A DNA stretch of 64,000 bases from Nocardia nova (GCF_002933465.1 NZ_PSZE01000024.1:39907-103906); one strand, 5' to 3'; positions 42,999-52,533 are shown, counted from the stretch's first letter. The notes: generated from the letters alone by a model not told the origin. Translations and numbers: made by a program.

Positions 42999-43264
42999 AC
43001 CGTCCTCCTCGCCGGACAGGGGTTTCGTCGCAGGGCTACCACTGTCCGGCCGCGCGCACTGTCCAGTCCACGGTGATCGGCGCGGTCCGGTATTTCCATG
43101 GCGGCAGCCGATCGGCGAGCTGCGCTCAGCCGGGTTCGCCGAACGCCGGGGCGCGTGGGAGCGGTGGGGGCCGAGGCGGCATCCGGGCGCTCGTCGAGAG
43201 GCGGGTACCTTGCAGGGGTGCGGCAGCGCCGCGGGCCGGTGCGGGTACGAGTGAGGAGCAGGCT

Positions 43265-44605
43265 ATGCGGGTCGTGGTGGTCGGTGGCGGGGTCAGCGGT
43301 CTGGTCGCGGCGTATCGGCTGCGAGTGGCCCTCGGCTCGGAGCTCGAACTGGTGTTGGTGGAGCGGCGCGACCGGATCGGTGGCATTCTCCACACCGGTG
43401 AGCTGGCAGGCGGGCCGGTGGATCTGGGAGCGGAGGCGTTCGTGGGCCGCCGGCCCGAAATCCCGGCGCTGCTCGCGGAGTTGGGGCTGACCGAGCAGTT
43501 GGTGCATCCGGCCGCGCGGCGACCCCTGATCTGGTCCGGCGGCACCGTCCACCCCCTGCCCGAACGCACGCTGATGGGCATTCCAGCCGGGCCCGATGCG
43601 GTGGCCGGCCTGGTGGACGCGGAGACGCTCGACCGGATCGCCGCCGAGCCCAGCCGGCCGCTGCGCTGGGAACGCGGCGGCGATGTGTCGGTCGCTGAAC
43701 TGGTCGGCGACCGTTTCGGCGCGCAGGTGGTGCAGCGCAGTGTCGATCCGCTGCTGGGCGGGGTGTATGCCGGGCGTGCGGAGTCGATCGGGGTGCGCGC
43801 GGCGCTGCCGACGCTGGCCGCCGCCCTCGACGCCGGCGCCCCGAATCTCACCCGCGCGGTCGCCGACGCCCTGCCACCGCCGTCCACGGCCCCGGTTTTC
43901 GGCGGCCTGCGCGACGGATATCGGGTACTGCTCGACGCCCTGCGCGAGGCCGCCGCGCCGAAGGTCGAAACCGATACGGCCGCAACGGGTCTGGCGCGGA
44001 CGGCCACGGGCTGGCGGATCGATCCGGTCGGCGAGGCCGACGCGGTGATCCTCGCCACCCCGGCGCCCGTCACCGCCGAGTTGCTGCGGGCGGTGGTTCC
44101 AGAAGCAGCCGCGGCCGCGGCCGGCATCGAACTGTCCTCCTCCGCCGTGGTCGCCCTGGGCCTGCCCGCGGACACCCCACTGCCCGACAATTCCGGCATC
44201 CTGGTCGCCACCGGAGAACCGTTGCGCGCCAAGGCCTTCACGCTCTCCAGCCGCAAGTGGCCACATCTGGCCGAGCGTGCGGTGGCGCTGGTACGCGCCT
44301 CCTTCGGCCGCTTCGGGGACGACACCCCCCTGAATTGGTCGGACGAAGAACTCGTCGCGGCCGCGGTGGCCGACCTGTCCACCGTGACCGGCCTCTCGGT
44401 CCACCCCGAAATATCCGTGGTGCAACGCTGGCGCGGCGGTCTCCCGCAGTACGCGCCCGGCCACACCACTCGTATCGCCGAACTGGAATCGGCGGTTGCC
44501 GCACTGCCCGGCCTCGCGATCGCCGGCGCGTACCTGCACGGCGTCGGCGTCCCGGCCTGCGCCGCTTCGGGAACCGCTGCGGCGCAGCGCATTCTGGCCC
44601 GGTGA
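43265..44605 (+). CDS. cgoX: Coproporphyrinogen III oxidase, FAD-dependent (CgoX/HemY-type)
   Basis: 446 residues from ATG 43265 with GAGGAG upstream. FAD-binding motif VVVVGGGVSGLVAAYRLR at the N-terminus, GGILHTGELAGGPVDLGAEAF for substrate, and the C-terminal FAD segment GLAIAGAYLHGVGVPACAASG. In actinobacteria this family (long annotated as protoporphyrinogen oxidase, hemG/hemY) oxidises coproporphyrinogen III to coproporphyrin III in the coproporphyrin-dependent pathway, which fits the coproheme decarboxylase gene that follows. 266 bases separate it from hemE with no element recognised. Confidence 0.92.
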   Translation: MRVVVVGGGVSGLVAAYRLRVALGSELELVLVERRDRIGGILHTGELAGGPVDLGAEAFVGRRPEIPALLAELGLTEQLVHPAARRPLIWSGGTVHPLPERTLMGIPAGPDAVAGLVDAETLDRIAAEPSRPLRWERGGDVSVAELVGDRFGAQVVQRSVDPLLGGVYAGRAESIGVRAALPTLAAALDAGAPNLTRAVADALPPPSTAPVFGGLRDGYRVLLDALREAAAPKVETDTAATGLARTATGWRIDPVGEADAVILATPAPVTAELLRAVVPEAAAAAAGIELSSSAVVALGLPADTPLPDNSGILVATGEPLRAKAFTLSSRKWPHLAERAVALVRASFGRFGDDTPLNWSDEELVAAAVADLSTVTGLSVHPEISVVQRWRGGLPQYAPGHTTRIAELESAVAALPGLAIAGAYLHGVGVPACAASGTAAAQRILAR

Positions 44606-44614
44606 TCGAAGGCG

Positions 44615-44645
44615 TGCCTTGCCGGCCTGGCTCGCCCGGCAAGGC
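44615..44645 (+). terminator. Terminator hairpin after cgoX
   Basis: GCCTTGCCGG (from 44615) and CCGGCAAGGC (ending 44645) form a perfect 10-bp stem with an 11-base loop, immediately past the cgoX stop; chdC may thus have its own promoter. Confidence 0.65.
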
Positions 44646-44743
44646 GACGCCGACATGCCGGGCGCCCGTATGCGAAGCGACCGTGCCGAACAACACGGGT
44701 GCGGGCGTTCTACCGGAAACCGCCCAGTGGCACGATGGAGGCT

Positions 44744-45439
44744 ATGGCGCGACTCGATTACCAAGCTCTCAATTCGACCATTCGGTATCTGATGTTCTCG
44801 GTGTTCCGGGTCGAACCCGGAGTATTGGGGGATCAGCGCGAGACCGTGGTCAAGCAGGCGCGTGAATTCTTCGACGCGCTCGAGGAGCGCGGCGTCGTGG
44901 TCCGCGGCCTCTACGACGTGGCGGGTCTGCGCGCCGACGCCGATTTCATGATCTGGTGGCATGCCGAGCGGATCGAGGATCTGCAGGCCGCCTACGCCGA
45001 TTTCCGCCGCACCACCGATTTGGGCCGTGCGAGCACGCCGGTGTGGAGCAATGCTGCCCTGCATCGCCCCGCGGAGTTCAACAAGAGCCACATCCCGGCC
45101 TTCCTGGCCGGTGAGGAACCGGGCAACTACATCTGCGTCTACCCGTTCGTGCGCTCCTACGACTGGTACCTGTTGCCCGACGAGGAGCGTCGCCGCATGC
45201 TCGCCGACCACGGCAAGCAGGCCCGCGCCTATCCGGACGTGCGGGCCAATACCGTGGCTTCCTTCGCCCTCGGCGACTACGAGTGGATACTTGCCTTCGA
45301 GGCCCCGGAACTGCACCGCATCGTCGACCTGATGCGCGATCTGCGTGCCACCGACGCCCGCAACCACGTGCGCGAGGAGATTCCGTTCTTCAGCGGCCCG
45401 CGCGTGGATGTCGAGCAGTTGGTCAACGCACTGCCCTGA
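44744..45439 (+). CDS. chdC: Coproheme decarboxylase (HemQ, chlorite-dismutase-like)
   Basis: 231 residues from ATG 44744 (GGAG four bases upstream; ATG 44735 also in frame). Converts coproheme to heme b by oxidative decarboxylation of two propionates. Family segments: TIRYLMFSVFRVEPGVLG, GLRADADFMIWWHAERIEDLQ, the YICVYPFVRSYDWYLLPDEE loop with the catalytic Tyr, and RRRMLADHGKQAR with the proximal heme-ligand His. The enzyme completes the coproporphyrin-dependent route. The last 14 bases including the stop are repeated 44 bases downstream. Confidence 0.95.
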   Translation: MARLDYQALNSTIRYLMFSVFRVEPGVLGDQRETVVKQAREFFDALEERGVVVRGLYDVAGLRADADFMIWWHAERIEDLQAAYADFRRTTDLGRASTPVWSNAALHRPAEFNKSHIPAFLAGEEPGNYICVYPFVRSYDWYLLPDEERRRMLADHGKQARAYPDVRANTVASFALGDYEWILAFEAPELHRIVDLMRDLRATDARNHVREEIPFFSGPRVDVEQLVNALP

Positions 45440-45648
45440 GCCTCGAGAACCGCGCTGAGCCTCGAAAGAAAACACTGCCCTGAGCCGCGCGATCCGCCGG
45501 TGCCCCCGGAATTCGGGGCGTGCCGGGATGCGGCCGGGCCCGTAGGGTCTTCCCGTCAGCTCGATCGCGCGCCTGCTCGGCGCGCGGTCGGCAGCGGTCG
45601 CCGGATCGCATCCGGCACTCGGGCGGTGAGTTCGAACCTCCGCCGCGA

Positions 45649-46104
45649 TCAGCCCGCCGCGTCGTCCGAGGGGTGCAGGCGCAGCGCGATCGAGTTGATG
45701 CAGTACCGCTTGTCTGTCGGGGTCGGATATCCCTCGCCCTCGAAGACGTGCCCGAGGTGGCTGTGGCAGTGGGCGCACAGCACCTCGACCCGGCGCATCC
45801 CCAGCGAGTCGTCGGCCCGCAGAATCACCGCATCGGAATCGGCCGGATCGAAGAACGACGGCCACCCGCAGTGCGAATGAAATTTCTCGGTGCTGCGGAA
45901 CAATTCGGCACCGCAGGCCCGGCAGCTGTAGACGCCGGTGGTTTCGGTATCGGTGTATTCACCGGTGAAGGCGCGTTCGGTGCCCGCTTCGCGCAGCACC
46001 GCGTACTCCTGCGGGGTCAGCCGCGCCCGCCACTGCTGCGGGCTCAGCTCGATCTTGGGTGCCGGAAGCGATGAGGTCGCGGGCGAACCATCCTGTGAGC
46101 TCAT
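45649..46104 (-). CDS. msrB: Peptide-methionine (R)-S-oxide reductase MsrB
   Basis: 151 residues. Reduces methionine-R-sulfoxide in proteins with thioredoxin. Catalytic Cys in RYCINSIALRL; the CGWPSFFDP motif; two CxxC zinc pairs CRAC and CAHC. Complete single-domain form with no fused MsrA. It lies 57 bases past aftC on the same strand and converges with chdC. Confidence 0.96.
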   Translation of the reverse strand: MSSQDGSPATSSLPAPKIELSPQQWRARLTPQEYAVLREAGTERAFTGEYTDTETTGVYSCRACGAELFRSTEKFHSHCGWPSFFDPADSDAVILRADDSLGMRRVEVLCAHCHSHLGHVFEGEGYPTPTDKRYCINSIALRLHPSDDAAG

Positions 46105-46161
46105 GACGCGATTCTAGTGGCGTCGCGCGACCATCATCGGGCCGCGCCCGATCACCGCAGG

Positions 46162-47613
46162 TCAGCGGAGCGCACCGGCCTCCGGCTGCGCCATCGGCTC
46201 CATGGTGTCGTCGTCGGGCGCCGGTTCGTGGCGTTCGATCCGCGGGGCCGGATCGGTGGTCACCGCGGGCTTCGCGGTCGCCTCGGGCAACAGGAACGCC
46301 GGTTCGATCCCCGAATCCAGCCGGCCCTCGCGCCGCGCCGCCAGATACCGATCACCGAGGACGCAGAACGTCACGATCAGCAGCAGCGCCCAGCCGAAGG
46401 TGACGCGCAGGTACTCGAGCGCCCGTCCGGTGCTCTGCCAGTGGTCGAGCAGCCATTTGTCGTAGGTCATGAACCCGAAGATCGCCAGCCAGGCCGGCCA
46501 GTTGCGCAGCACCGAATTGCGTAGCACCACCGTCATGAGGAACGGGAACAGCATCATGGAGTAGTACTGCTGTCCCAGACCCGACAGCAGCCAGGACGCG
46601 ATCAGGATGATGCCCGCGGTGGTGCAGACGAAGAACAGCTCGTCGTCGCGGCAGTACCGGTACAGCAGCCACAACGAGAGCAACACGAGCACGCCGAGCA
46701 CGATGCGCATACTCCAGGTCAGCCACACCGGCAGTCCGTAGTACTCGGCATTGCCCACGATCGCGCTGTTGAAGTAGTCGCGCGATTTGAGCAGATAGGG
46801 CAGCGTGCGGTGGACGAAGTCCATCGGATCCTTGGTCAGCGGCCACGCGACCGCCATCAGCACCACCGGCACGCCGATCGCGGTGATGAAGACCTGCCAC
46901 TGGCGGCGCGCCAGCGGTATCAGCAGCATCGGCGCCAGCGTCGGTTTGACCGCGATGGTAAGTCCCATGACCAGCCCGGCCAGCAGATCGCGCCGCTGCA
47001 GCAGCAAGTGGATGAACAGCACCTCGCCCAGCAGTAGGCAGCCGTTGACGTTGCCGAAACCCAGTGTGTTGATGACGGTTTCGGAGGCGAACATCAGCAA
47101 CAGCAGCAGCGGCGCGGCCACCGATTTCGTCGAGAACTTGAACAGCCGCAGCAGCAGATACCAGGCCAGGATGATCGCCACCGCGTTGAGCGCGATGAAA
47201 CACCAGCGCGATTTCTCCGGGTCGATCAGCGCGAGCGGCGCGATCAGCAGGGTGCCGCTGGGCGGGTACAGATAGTGCGGGTCGACCAGGTCGAAGTTCT
47301 CGCCGTAGATGGCGCGCCCGTTGAGGAAGGCGAGCGAGGCCTTGTAGACCGGCGCGAAATCGTCGGTGATGGAGAAGTTGGTCCCTTTGACGATGACCTG
47401 ATGCAGCACTGTGAGGATCGCAAACGGCCACAGTGCGAAGTTGAACACTTCGGCGGTGGTGCGAGCGGTGCGCGGCTCGAGCTGACGAAGGAACACTGGG
47501 GCACGGTACACCGGAAGCCTGCGCGATGGTTGCGCGGACCCGCCGTCGGGCGCGCCGGAGACCGCTCGTGCCGGGTGTGCGCCCGGCCACTTCGTGCGCA
47601 CCCGCACGATCAC
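46162..47613 (-). CDS. aftC: GT87 arabinofuranosyltransferase, AftC-like
   Basis: 483 residues if started at GTG 47613, one base past the stop of the upstream hydrolase; GTG 47511 is a shorter option nearer the homologous start. Ten or more membrane helices; the GT87 features are TNFSITDDFAPVYKASLAF with the DD pair, VDPHYLYPPSGTLLIAPLA, and the long GLTIAVKPTLAPMLL helix. AftC adds alpha-1,3 arabinofuranose branches to arabinan of arabinogalactan and lipoarabinomannan from decaprenyl-phosphate arabinose at the outer face of the membrane. The charged tail after residue 440 is cytoplasmic. Confidence 0.85.
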   Translation of the reverse strand: MIVRVRTKWPGAHPARAVSGAPDGGSAQPSRRLPVYRAPVFLRQLEPRTARTTAEVFNFALWPFAILTVLHQVIVKGTNFSITDDFAPVYKASLAFLNGRAIYGENFDLVDPHYLYPPSGTLLIAPLALIDPEKSRWCFIALNAVAIILAWYLLLRLFKFSTKSVAAPLLLLLMFASETVINTLGFGNVNGCLLLGEVLFIHLLLQRRDLLAGLVMGLTIAVKPTLAPMLLIPLARRQWQVFITAIGVPVVLMAVAWPLTKDPMDFVHRTLPYLLKSRDYFNSAIVGNAEYYGLPVWLTWSMRIVLGVLVLLSLWLLYRYCRDDELFFVCTTAGIILIASWLLSGLGQQYYSMMLFPFLMTVVLRNSVLRNWPAWLAIFGFMTYDKWLLDHWQSTGRALEYLRVTFGWALLLIVTFCVLGDRYLAARREGRLDSGIEPAFLLPEATAKPAVTTDPAPRIERHEPAPDDDTMEPMAQPEAGALR

Positions 47614-47614
47614 C

Positions 47615-49177
47615 TCAGGCCGGGCAGGCAGTGCCGTCGGCGGGCAGGGTGCCATCCTTCAGATAGCCGACGATGTTCTGCTGCGCGCAGCCCGAATGGG
47701 TGAACACCGGATGCCCCCAGCCCTGCCACTGCACGGTGGAGGTGCGCGCACCCGCCGCACCCAGCGCGCCGGTGACCGAGGATCGCCCGTCACCGCCGAC
47801 GACGGGATCGGCGGTCGTGCCCAGCACCAGCACGGGCAGGGTGAACTTGTCCGGCAGTCGCGGCGCCTGCGCCACCGGCCATGCCGAACACACCATCAGT
47901 CCGGTCGCCGCCGTCTTGCCGAAGGCGGGATATTTGGCAGCCCAATCGATTTCGAGCTGCTTGGCGCGGTCGGGGGTGGCAGGCTGCTGATCGTCGCTAC
48001 AGCGGGAGACGAACTGCCCGTCGGCTCCGACCGCTGCCGCCTCCCGGGTGACCAGAGCCTGCAAAGCCCCCTGATCACCGCGCCCGGCCGCCGACAGCGC
48101 ATCGGCCAGTTCGGTGATGTGCGCGGCCTGATCGGCGCGCGGGTCGCCGAGGAACGCGGTGATCGTGGTGGTCAGCGCCGATGCCGACAGTGTGCCGAGT
48201 TGTCCCGCTCCCGCCCGGTTGATCAGGTCGGTGATCGCGGCCCGCGGATCCGCGCCCAGTGAGCATCCGAGATCGGCGCAGCGGCGGGCGAATCCGGTCA
48301 GCGCCGCTTCGGCGCCCTTCACCTGCTGTTCGGTGCGCGTGACCGCATCGGTGTTCGCCGGTTCCGGCGAATCGAGCACCAGCCGGGCCAGCCGGTCGCC
48401 GAATTTGGCGGCATAGCTCAGCGCCACGCGCGCGCCGTTTCCGGTGCCCAGCAGATCGATGTGGTCGACCTGCCACTGCTTGCGCAGCTGTTCGATGTCG
48501 TCGGCGGCGTGCGGGGTGTCGAAGGTGCCCTGATAGGGCTGCAGGAAGTCCTGGCAGGCGACGGTGGCGTTCTGGCTCAGTGACGCCACCGCATCCACCC
48601 GGTCGCCGCCGGGGGCGAACTGGCCGTTGTCGGCCAGCCCCTGCCGGGTGTCGTCGGGCAGGCAGTCGATCGGCTGGGAGCTGCCGATACCGCGTCGATC
48701 CACCCCGACCACCGGCCGGCTCGCCAGAATCGCCGCGCCCGGTCCGGACACCAGACCCGCGACGGTCGCGGTGGAGGACCGATCGCCGCCGGAGGTCACT
48801 ACCAGCGGCGCCGCGTCGGCGGGCGTCTGCGGAGTACGCGCGCGGACCGCGGCGATCCGGAAGGTGCCCAGCACCGTGCCGCCGGAATCGATCGGCGCCG
48901 AAAGTTCCGCGCAGTCGAAGCTCACCCCGGCCGGCGGCGCCCCGGTGCCCAGCGAGGTGAAGGTCGGTGCCGCGCAATCGTGCCAGGCCAGATCGGTTTT
49001 GGGGACCTGCGCCTGCGATGGCGCAGCCGGCGCGGCGCTGGTGCTGGTGGCCGGGCCCGAGCCGCCGTGCGGTTGTTCCACCGCCACGCCCGGTCGCTGC
49101 GACGGCCCGGCACCACAGGCGGTGGTCAGCAGAACCGTCAGCGACGATGCCAGCAGAGCGGCGCGAGTCCAACGCAT
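47615..49177 (-). CDS. Secreted alpha/beta-hydrolase-fold lipoprotein (CaeA/Rv2672-like)
   Basis: 520 residues. The N-terminal signal peptide LLASSLTVLLTTACGAG ends in a lipobox (LTTAC), so it should be a lipid-anchored exported protein. The hydrolase domain shows VVGVDRRGIGSSQPIDCLP, the region where the nucleophile elbow should be as HIDLLGTGNGARVAL (G-T-G-N-G, no Ser), and a late QGWGHPVFTHSGCA with the likely His. Six or more Cys could form disulfides outside the cell. Annotated in relatives as a tripeptidyl-peptidase-like protease; the missing Ser makes activity uncertain. Operon with aftC downstream and the RibD-like gene 32 bases upstream. Confidence 0.85.
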   Translation of the reverse strand: MRWTRAALLASSLTVLLTTACGAGPSQRPGVAVEQPHGGSGPATSTSAAPAAPSQAQVPKTDLAWHDCAAPTFTSLGTGAPPAGVSFDCAELSAPIDSGGTVLGTFRIAAVRARTPQTPADAAPLVVTSGGDRSSTATVAGLVSGPGAAILASRPVVGVDRRGIGSSQPIDCLPDDTRQGLADNGQFAPGGDRVDAVASLSQNATVACQDFLQPYQGTFDTPHAADDIEQLRKQWQVDHIDLLGTGNGARVALSYAAKFGDRLARLVLDSPEPANTDAVTRTEQQVKGAEAALTGFARRCADLGCSLGADPRAAITDLINRAGAGQLGTLSASALTTTITAFLGDPRADQAAHITELADALSAAGRGDQGALQALVTREAAAVGADGQFVSRCSDDQQPATPDRAKQLEIDWAAKYPAFGKTAATGLMVCSAWPVAQAPRLPDKFTLPVLVLGTTADPVVGGDGRSSVTGALGAAGARTSTVQWQGWGHPVFTHSGCAQQNIVGYLKDGTLPADGTACPA

Positions 49178-49209
49178 GCGCTACAGCCTGCCAGGTCCGG
49201 TGCGCCGTT

Positions 49210-50001
49210 TCAGCCTTGGGTGCGGCTGCGCTCCCACCGGGTCAGCACCGTGCCGTCGTCGTCGATCAGTGCGTGCCGCAGGCTCATCGGGGTCGGCAAG
49301 GCATTGGGCGACACCGCGATTCGGCCCGCCGTACCACCGATCAGCAGCGGTGAGACGGTCAGGCACAACTCGTCGACCGCGCCCGCGCCGATCAATTCGC
49401 CGAACAGCGACGGGCCGCCCTCGCACAGCACCCGCAGCAGTCCGCGCTCGCCCAGCACCCGGCGGATGTCGGCGGCGGTGACGGTGCTCTGCCCGGCCTC
49501 GATCACCTCGGCGCCGGTCTCGGCGAGCAGGCGTTTGCGTTCGCCGTCGGCCGCGGCGGTGGTGAGGATCATCGGCGGGCGCTGGGTGTCGGTGAACAGC
49601 CGGCTCGCCGGGTCCAGCGCCGCGCTCGCGGTCACCACCGCGACCGGCGGCGGCGCACCGTCGCGCGCCCCGCCCAGCCCGTGGTGGTGCAGGCGCATGC
49701 GCCGCCGGGAATCGGTGCGCGCGCCGCCGTAGTTCTCCACGCGCGCGGTACCGGCGCCGACGACGATCACGTCGGCCAGATCGCGCAGGATGGCGAAGAC
49801 AGTGGCGTCGGCGGGCCGGCCCAGGGCGCCGGAGCGGTCGTCGACGGTGACCGCGCCGTCGAGGCTGGCGATGAAGTTGACCCGGATCCACGGCCGCTCC
49901 AGGACCGCCGGATAGGTGTAGAGCTGAACCAGGTCGGTGATCTCGCCGGCACCGCCGGTGGTCAGTGCTGTGAACTGGATCGCATCGGGGACACGCTGCA
50001 T
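49210..50001 (-). CDS. RibD C-terminal-like pyrimidine reductase family protein
   Basis: 263 residues. NADPH-dependent reductase fold like dihydrofolate reductase: WIRVNFIASLDGAVTVDDRS, ILRDLADVIVVGAGTARVENYG, VLCEGGPSLFGELIGAGAVDEL and LLIGGTAGRI. It has no deaminase domain, so it is not the complete bifunctional RibD. The M. tuberculosis counterpart (Rv2671) can act as an alternative dihydrofolate reductase when overexpressed. Divergent from zapE. Confidence 0.9.
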   Translation of the reverse strand: MQRVPDAIQFTALTTGGAGEITDLVQLYTYPAVLERPWIRVNFIASLDGAVTVDDRSGALGRPADATVFAILRDLADVIVVGAGTARVENYGGARTDSRRRMRLHHHGLGGARDGAPPPVAVVTASAALDPASRLFTDTQRPPMILTTAAADGERKRLLAETGAEVIEAGQSTVTAADIRRVLGERGLLRVLCEGGPSLFGELIGAGAVDELCLTVSPLLIGGTAGRIAVSPNALPTPMSLRHALIDDDGTVLTRWERSRTQG

Positions 50002-50036
50002 AAGGTCCGATCACACCACGTCAGTACGCTACGAGC

Positions 50037-51056
50037 GTGCAACAACGCCTCGTCGATCGTCATCCGGAGGTTCCGGCCGATCAACTCATCGCCCAGATGG
50101 TGCCGCCGCCCACGTTCGACGAGGTGAGTTTTGCCTCCTACATTCCCGATCCCAAGGAGCCGAGCCAGGCCGCGGCCGTGCGCGCGGCCGAGGATTTCGC
50201 CGCGCGGGTGGGCACGATCCACGCCGCCGCCGGTAAGAAGTCGCTGTTCGGGAAGAAGAAGCAGGTCGATGGCGCCGGGCTGTATCTCGACGGTGGATTC
50301 GGTGTCGGCAAGACGCACCTGCTGGCCTCGATCTTCCATGCCTCCCCAGGTCCGAAATCGTTCGGCACCTTCGGCGAGGTGACCAATCTCGTGGGCGCCC
50401 TGGGTTTCACGAACGCGGTGGAACGTCTGGGCGGCAACAGCGTGCTGTGCATCGACGAATTCGAACTCGACGATCCGGGCGACACCATGCTGGTGTCGCG
50501 GCTGCTCACCGAATTGACCTCGCGCGGCGTGTCGGTGGCGGCGACATCGAACACGCTGCCCGATCAACTGGGTGAGGGCCGGTTCGCCGCCCAGGACTTC
50601 CTGCGCGAGATCCGCAAGCTGGGTTCGCTGTTCGACACCGTCCGCGTCGACGGCCCCGACTACCGCCACCGGGATCTGCCGCCCGCGCCGGAACCCACGG
50701 ATCCGGCGCTGCTGTCGGAAAAGGCCGCGGCCACAGCGAATTCCACGCTGGACGACTTCGACGCACTGCTCGCGCACCTGAGCACGCTGCATCCGTCGAA
50801 GTACGGTTCCCTGATCGCCGGCGTGTCGGCGGTCTACATCTCGGCGGTGCACACCATCACCGATCAGGCGGTGGCGCTGCGGATGGTCGTGCTGGCCGAC
50901 CGGCTCTACGACGCCGGGACGCCGGTCACCGTGTCGGGTGCGCCGCTGGACAAGATCTTCTCCGAGGAGATGCTCGGCGGCGGCTACCGCAAGAAGTACC
51001 TGCGCGCGATCTCGCGCCTGCTGGCACTGTCGCGATTCGAGGTCCCGGCGGGCTGA
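50037..51056 (+). CDS. zapE: AFG1-like ATPase ZapE
   Basis: 339 residues, GTG start. AAA-type ATPase with Walker A LDGGFGVGKTHLLASIF, Walker B VLCIDEFELDDPG, sensor-1 ATSNTLPDQLGEG and the arginine-finger region FLREIRKL. ZapE binds FtsZ during cell constriction in E. coli; the mitochondrial relative AFG1 works in protein quality control. In mycolata it is divergent from the RibD-like gene, as here. Full length for the actinobacterial form. Confidence 0.93.
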   Translation: MQQRLVDRHPEVPADQLIAQMVPPPTFDEVSFASYIPDPKEPSQAAAVRAAEDFAARVGTIHAAAGKKSLFGKKKQVDGAGLYLDGGFGVGKTHLLASIFHASPGPKSFGTFGEVTNLVGALGFTNAVERLGGNSVLCIDEFELDDPGDTMLVSRLLTELTSRGVSVAATSNTLPDQLGEGRFAAQDFLREIRKLGSLFDTVRVDGPDYRHRDLPPAPEPTDPALLSEKAAATANSTLDDFDALLAHLSTLHPSKYGSLIAGVSAVYISAVHTITDQAVALRMVVLADRLYDAGTPVTVSGAPLDKIFSEEMLGGGYRKKYLRAISRLLALSRFEVPAG

Positions 51057-51138
51057 TCCCGGTTTCGTACGGCGTACTGTCGGGAGGCGAATTCCCTACC
51101 ATGGACGACTGTCCAGTTTCCCTCTGAACGGAGCTGAC

Positions 51139-51945
51139 ATGGCCCATCGTTCGATTCGCCTCGCCGCCACCGTCGCCGTCGGCGCTCTCATCGCGGCCGG
51201 TCCGGCGCTGGGTGTCGCGGTCGCCGCCGACCCGCCCGCGGCCCCCTCGTCGGTCTCGGTGAACACCGAAGACCGGTCCCTGCATCTGGCCAGTGTGCAG
51301 AACGCGCGCGATATCGGCGGATACCGCACCACCGACGGCCACGTCGTCGAGACCGGCCTGGTGTTCCGCACCGCGGACTTGGGCAAACTGTCCGACTCGG
51401 ATTCCGCGGCGCTGTCCGCGCGCGGGCTGCGAGTCGTCGACGATCTGCGCACGAGCTACGAACGTGCGTTCGGGCCGGATCGGGTGCCGGTCGGTGCGAC
51501 GCTGAACATTCGCGATGTGATCGGGCAGGCCCCGCCCCAGGTCATGGCCTCGACGCTGAGCGCAGGCAGCGATCTCTACCGCGCGTTCATCACCGCTCCC
51601 GGTGCGAGCGAGGCGTTCGCCGGTGTCCTGCGCGACATCGCCGGCACCGACGGTTCGGTGCTGTTCCACTGCTCGGCCGGTAAGGATCGCACCGGCTGGA
51701 CCGCGGCGGTCCTATTGACGATCCTCGGCGTGGACCGCGAGACCGTGAACTACGACTTCCTGCTGTCGAACTACTACCGCGACGCCGCCGAGAGCGACGC
51801 GGTCGACGGTGTCGTGCAGTCTGCGCTGGATTCCGCATTCGATCAGGTGAATCAGAGCTACGGCAGTTTCGACAACTACGTGCACGACGGATTGAAGCTG
51901 ACCGACGGCGATATCGCGGCGTTGAAGGCGAAACTGCTCGCCTGA
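51139..51945 (+). CDS. Secreted tyrosine/dual-specificity protein phosphatase (PtpB-like)
   Basis: 268 residues from ATG 51139, six bases after GGAG. A Sec signal peptide (RLAATVAVGALIAAGPALGVAVAA) suggests export. The phosphatase signature is HCSAGKDRTGWTA (C-x5-R) near residue 172, preceded by NARDIGGYRTTDGHVVETGLVF, typical of the Y_phosphatase3 family. Exported PtpB-like enzymes act on phosphotyrosine and phosphoinositides; without a host the substrate here is unknown. Confidence 0.92.
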   Translation: MAHRSIRLAATVAVGALIAAGPALGVAVAADPPAAPSSVSVNTEDRSLHLASVQNARDIGGYRTTDGHVVETGLVFRTADLGKLSDSDSAALSARGLRVVDDLRTSYERAFGPDRVPVGATLNIRDVIGQAPPQVMASTLSAGSDLYRAFITAPGASEAFAGVLRDIAGTDGSVLFHCSAGKDRTGWTAAVLLTILGVDRETVNYDFLLSNYYRDAAESDAVDGVVQSALDSAFDQVNQSYGSFDNYVHDGLKLTDGDIAALKAKLLA

Positions 51946-51993
51946 CCGGCAGTTTCGACCGGCGGGTCGAATCCGGTTGCGGGGCAGCCGGGT

Positions 51994-52533
51994 TCACGCC
52001 TCCCGTTGCATCACGAAGTCGTGGCACACCTGGTTGCCGACGGTGAAGGTCTTGGTACCGGCTCGGCGGAAACCGTGCTTGCCGTAGAAGCGCTGGGCCC
52101 GCTCGTTGCGCTGGTTGACACCGAGCCAGACCACCGAATATCCGCTGCGGCGAGCATAATCCACCACCGCGCCCATCAGGGCGGTCGAGACGCCACTGCC
52201 GTGATGGCCGGGCATCACGTACATCTTGCTGATCTCGAGTGCGGGGCGGGCCGCGATCATGGCGGCGACCGTGGGATCCGCCGGTTCACCGGAGATCAGC
52301 ATGGTGTAGCCGACGATGTCGCCGCCGATGACGGCCTTGAGCACGATCCGCTGCGGATCGCTCAGATAATCGCCGAACCGTTCGCCGGACAGCACCTCGG
52401 CGATGAAGGTGTCGATGTTCTCCTCGGTCAACTCCGGCGGGCACGCCAGGGGAAATGTCGCGGTGGCGACGTCGCTCAATTCCTCCGCGTCCCAGATTCC
52501 GGCGCGGTCGACGACGACTTCCTGCTCGGTCAT
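51994..52533 (-). CDS. GNAT-family N-acetyltransferase
   Basis: 179 residues from ATG 52533. The acetyl-CoA fold is visible: strand LVKAVIGGDIVGYTMLI-type region, pyrophosphate-binding MYVMPGHHGSGVSTALMGAVVDYA, WLGVNQRNERAQRFYGKHGF and FTVGNQVCHDFVMQRE. The acceptor is not known. Its ATG overlaps the MFS stop (ATGA), so it is translated with that transporter and may modify the same substrate. Confidence 0.9.
   Translation of the reverse strand: MTEQEVVVDRAGIWDAEELSDVATATFPLACPPELTEENIDTFIAEVLSGERFGDYLSDPQRIVLKAVIGGDIVGYTMLISGEPADPTVAAMIAARPALEISKMYVMPGHHGSGVSTALMGAVVDYARRSGYSVVWLGVNQRNERAQRFYGKHGFRRAGTKTFTVGNQVCHDFVMQREA

Noticed and set aside
42899..45865. Open frame of nearly 1000 codons antisense to cgoX and chdC
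   Set aside because: Typical high-GC antisense frame; the plus strand encodes well recognised heme enzymes.
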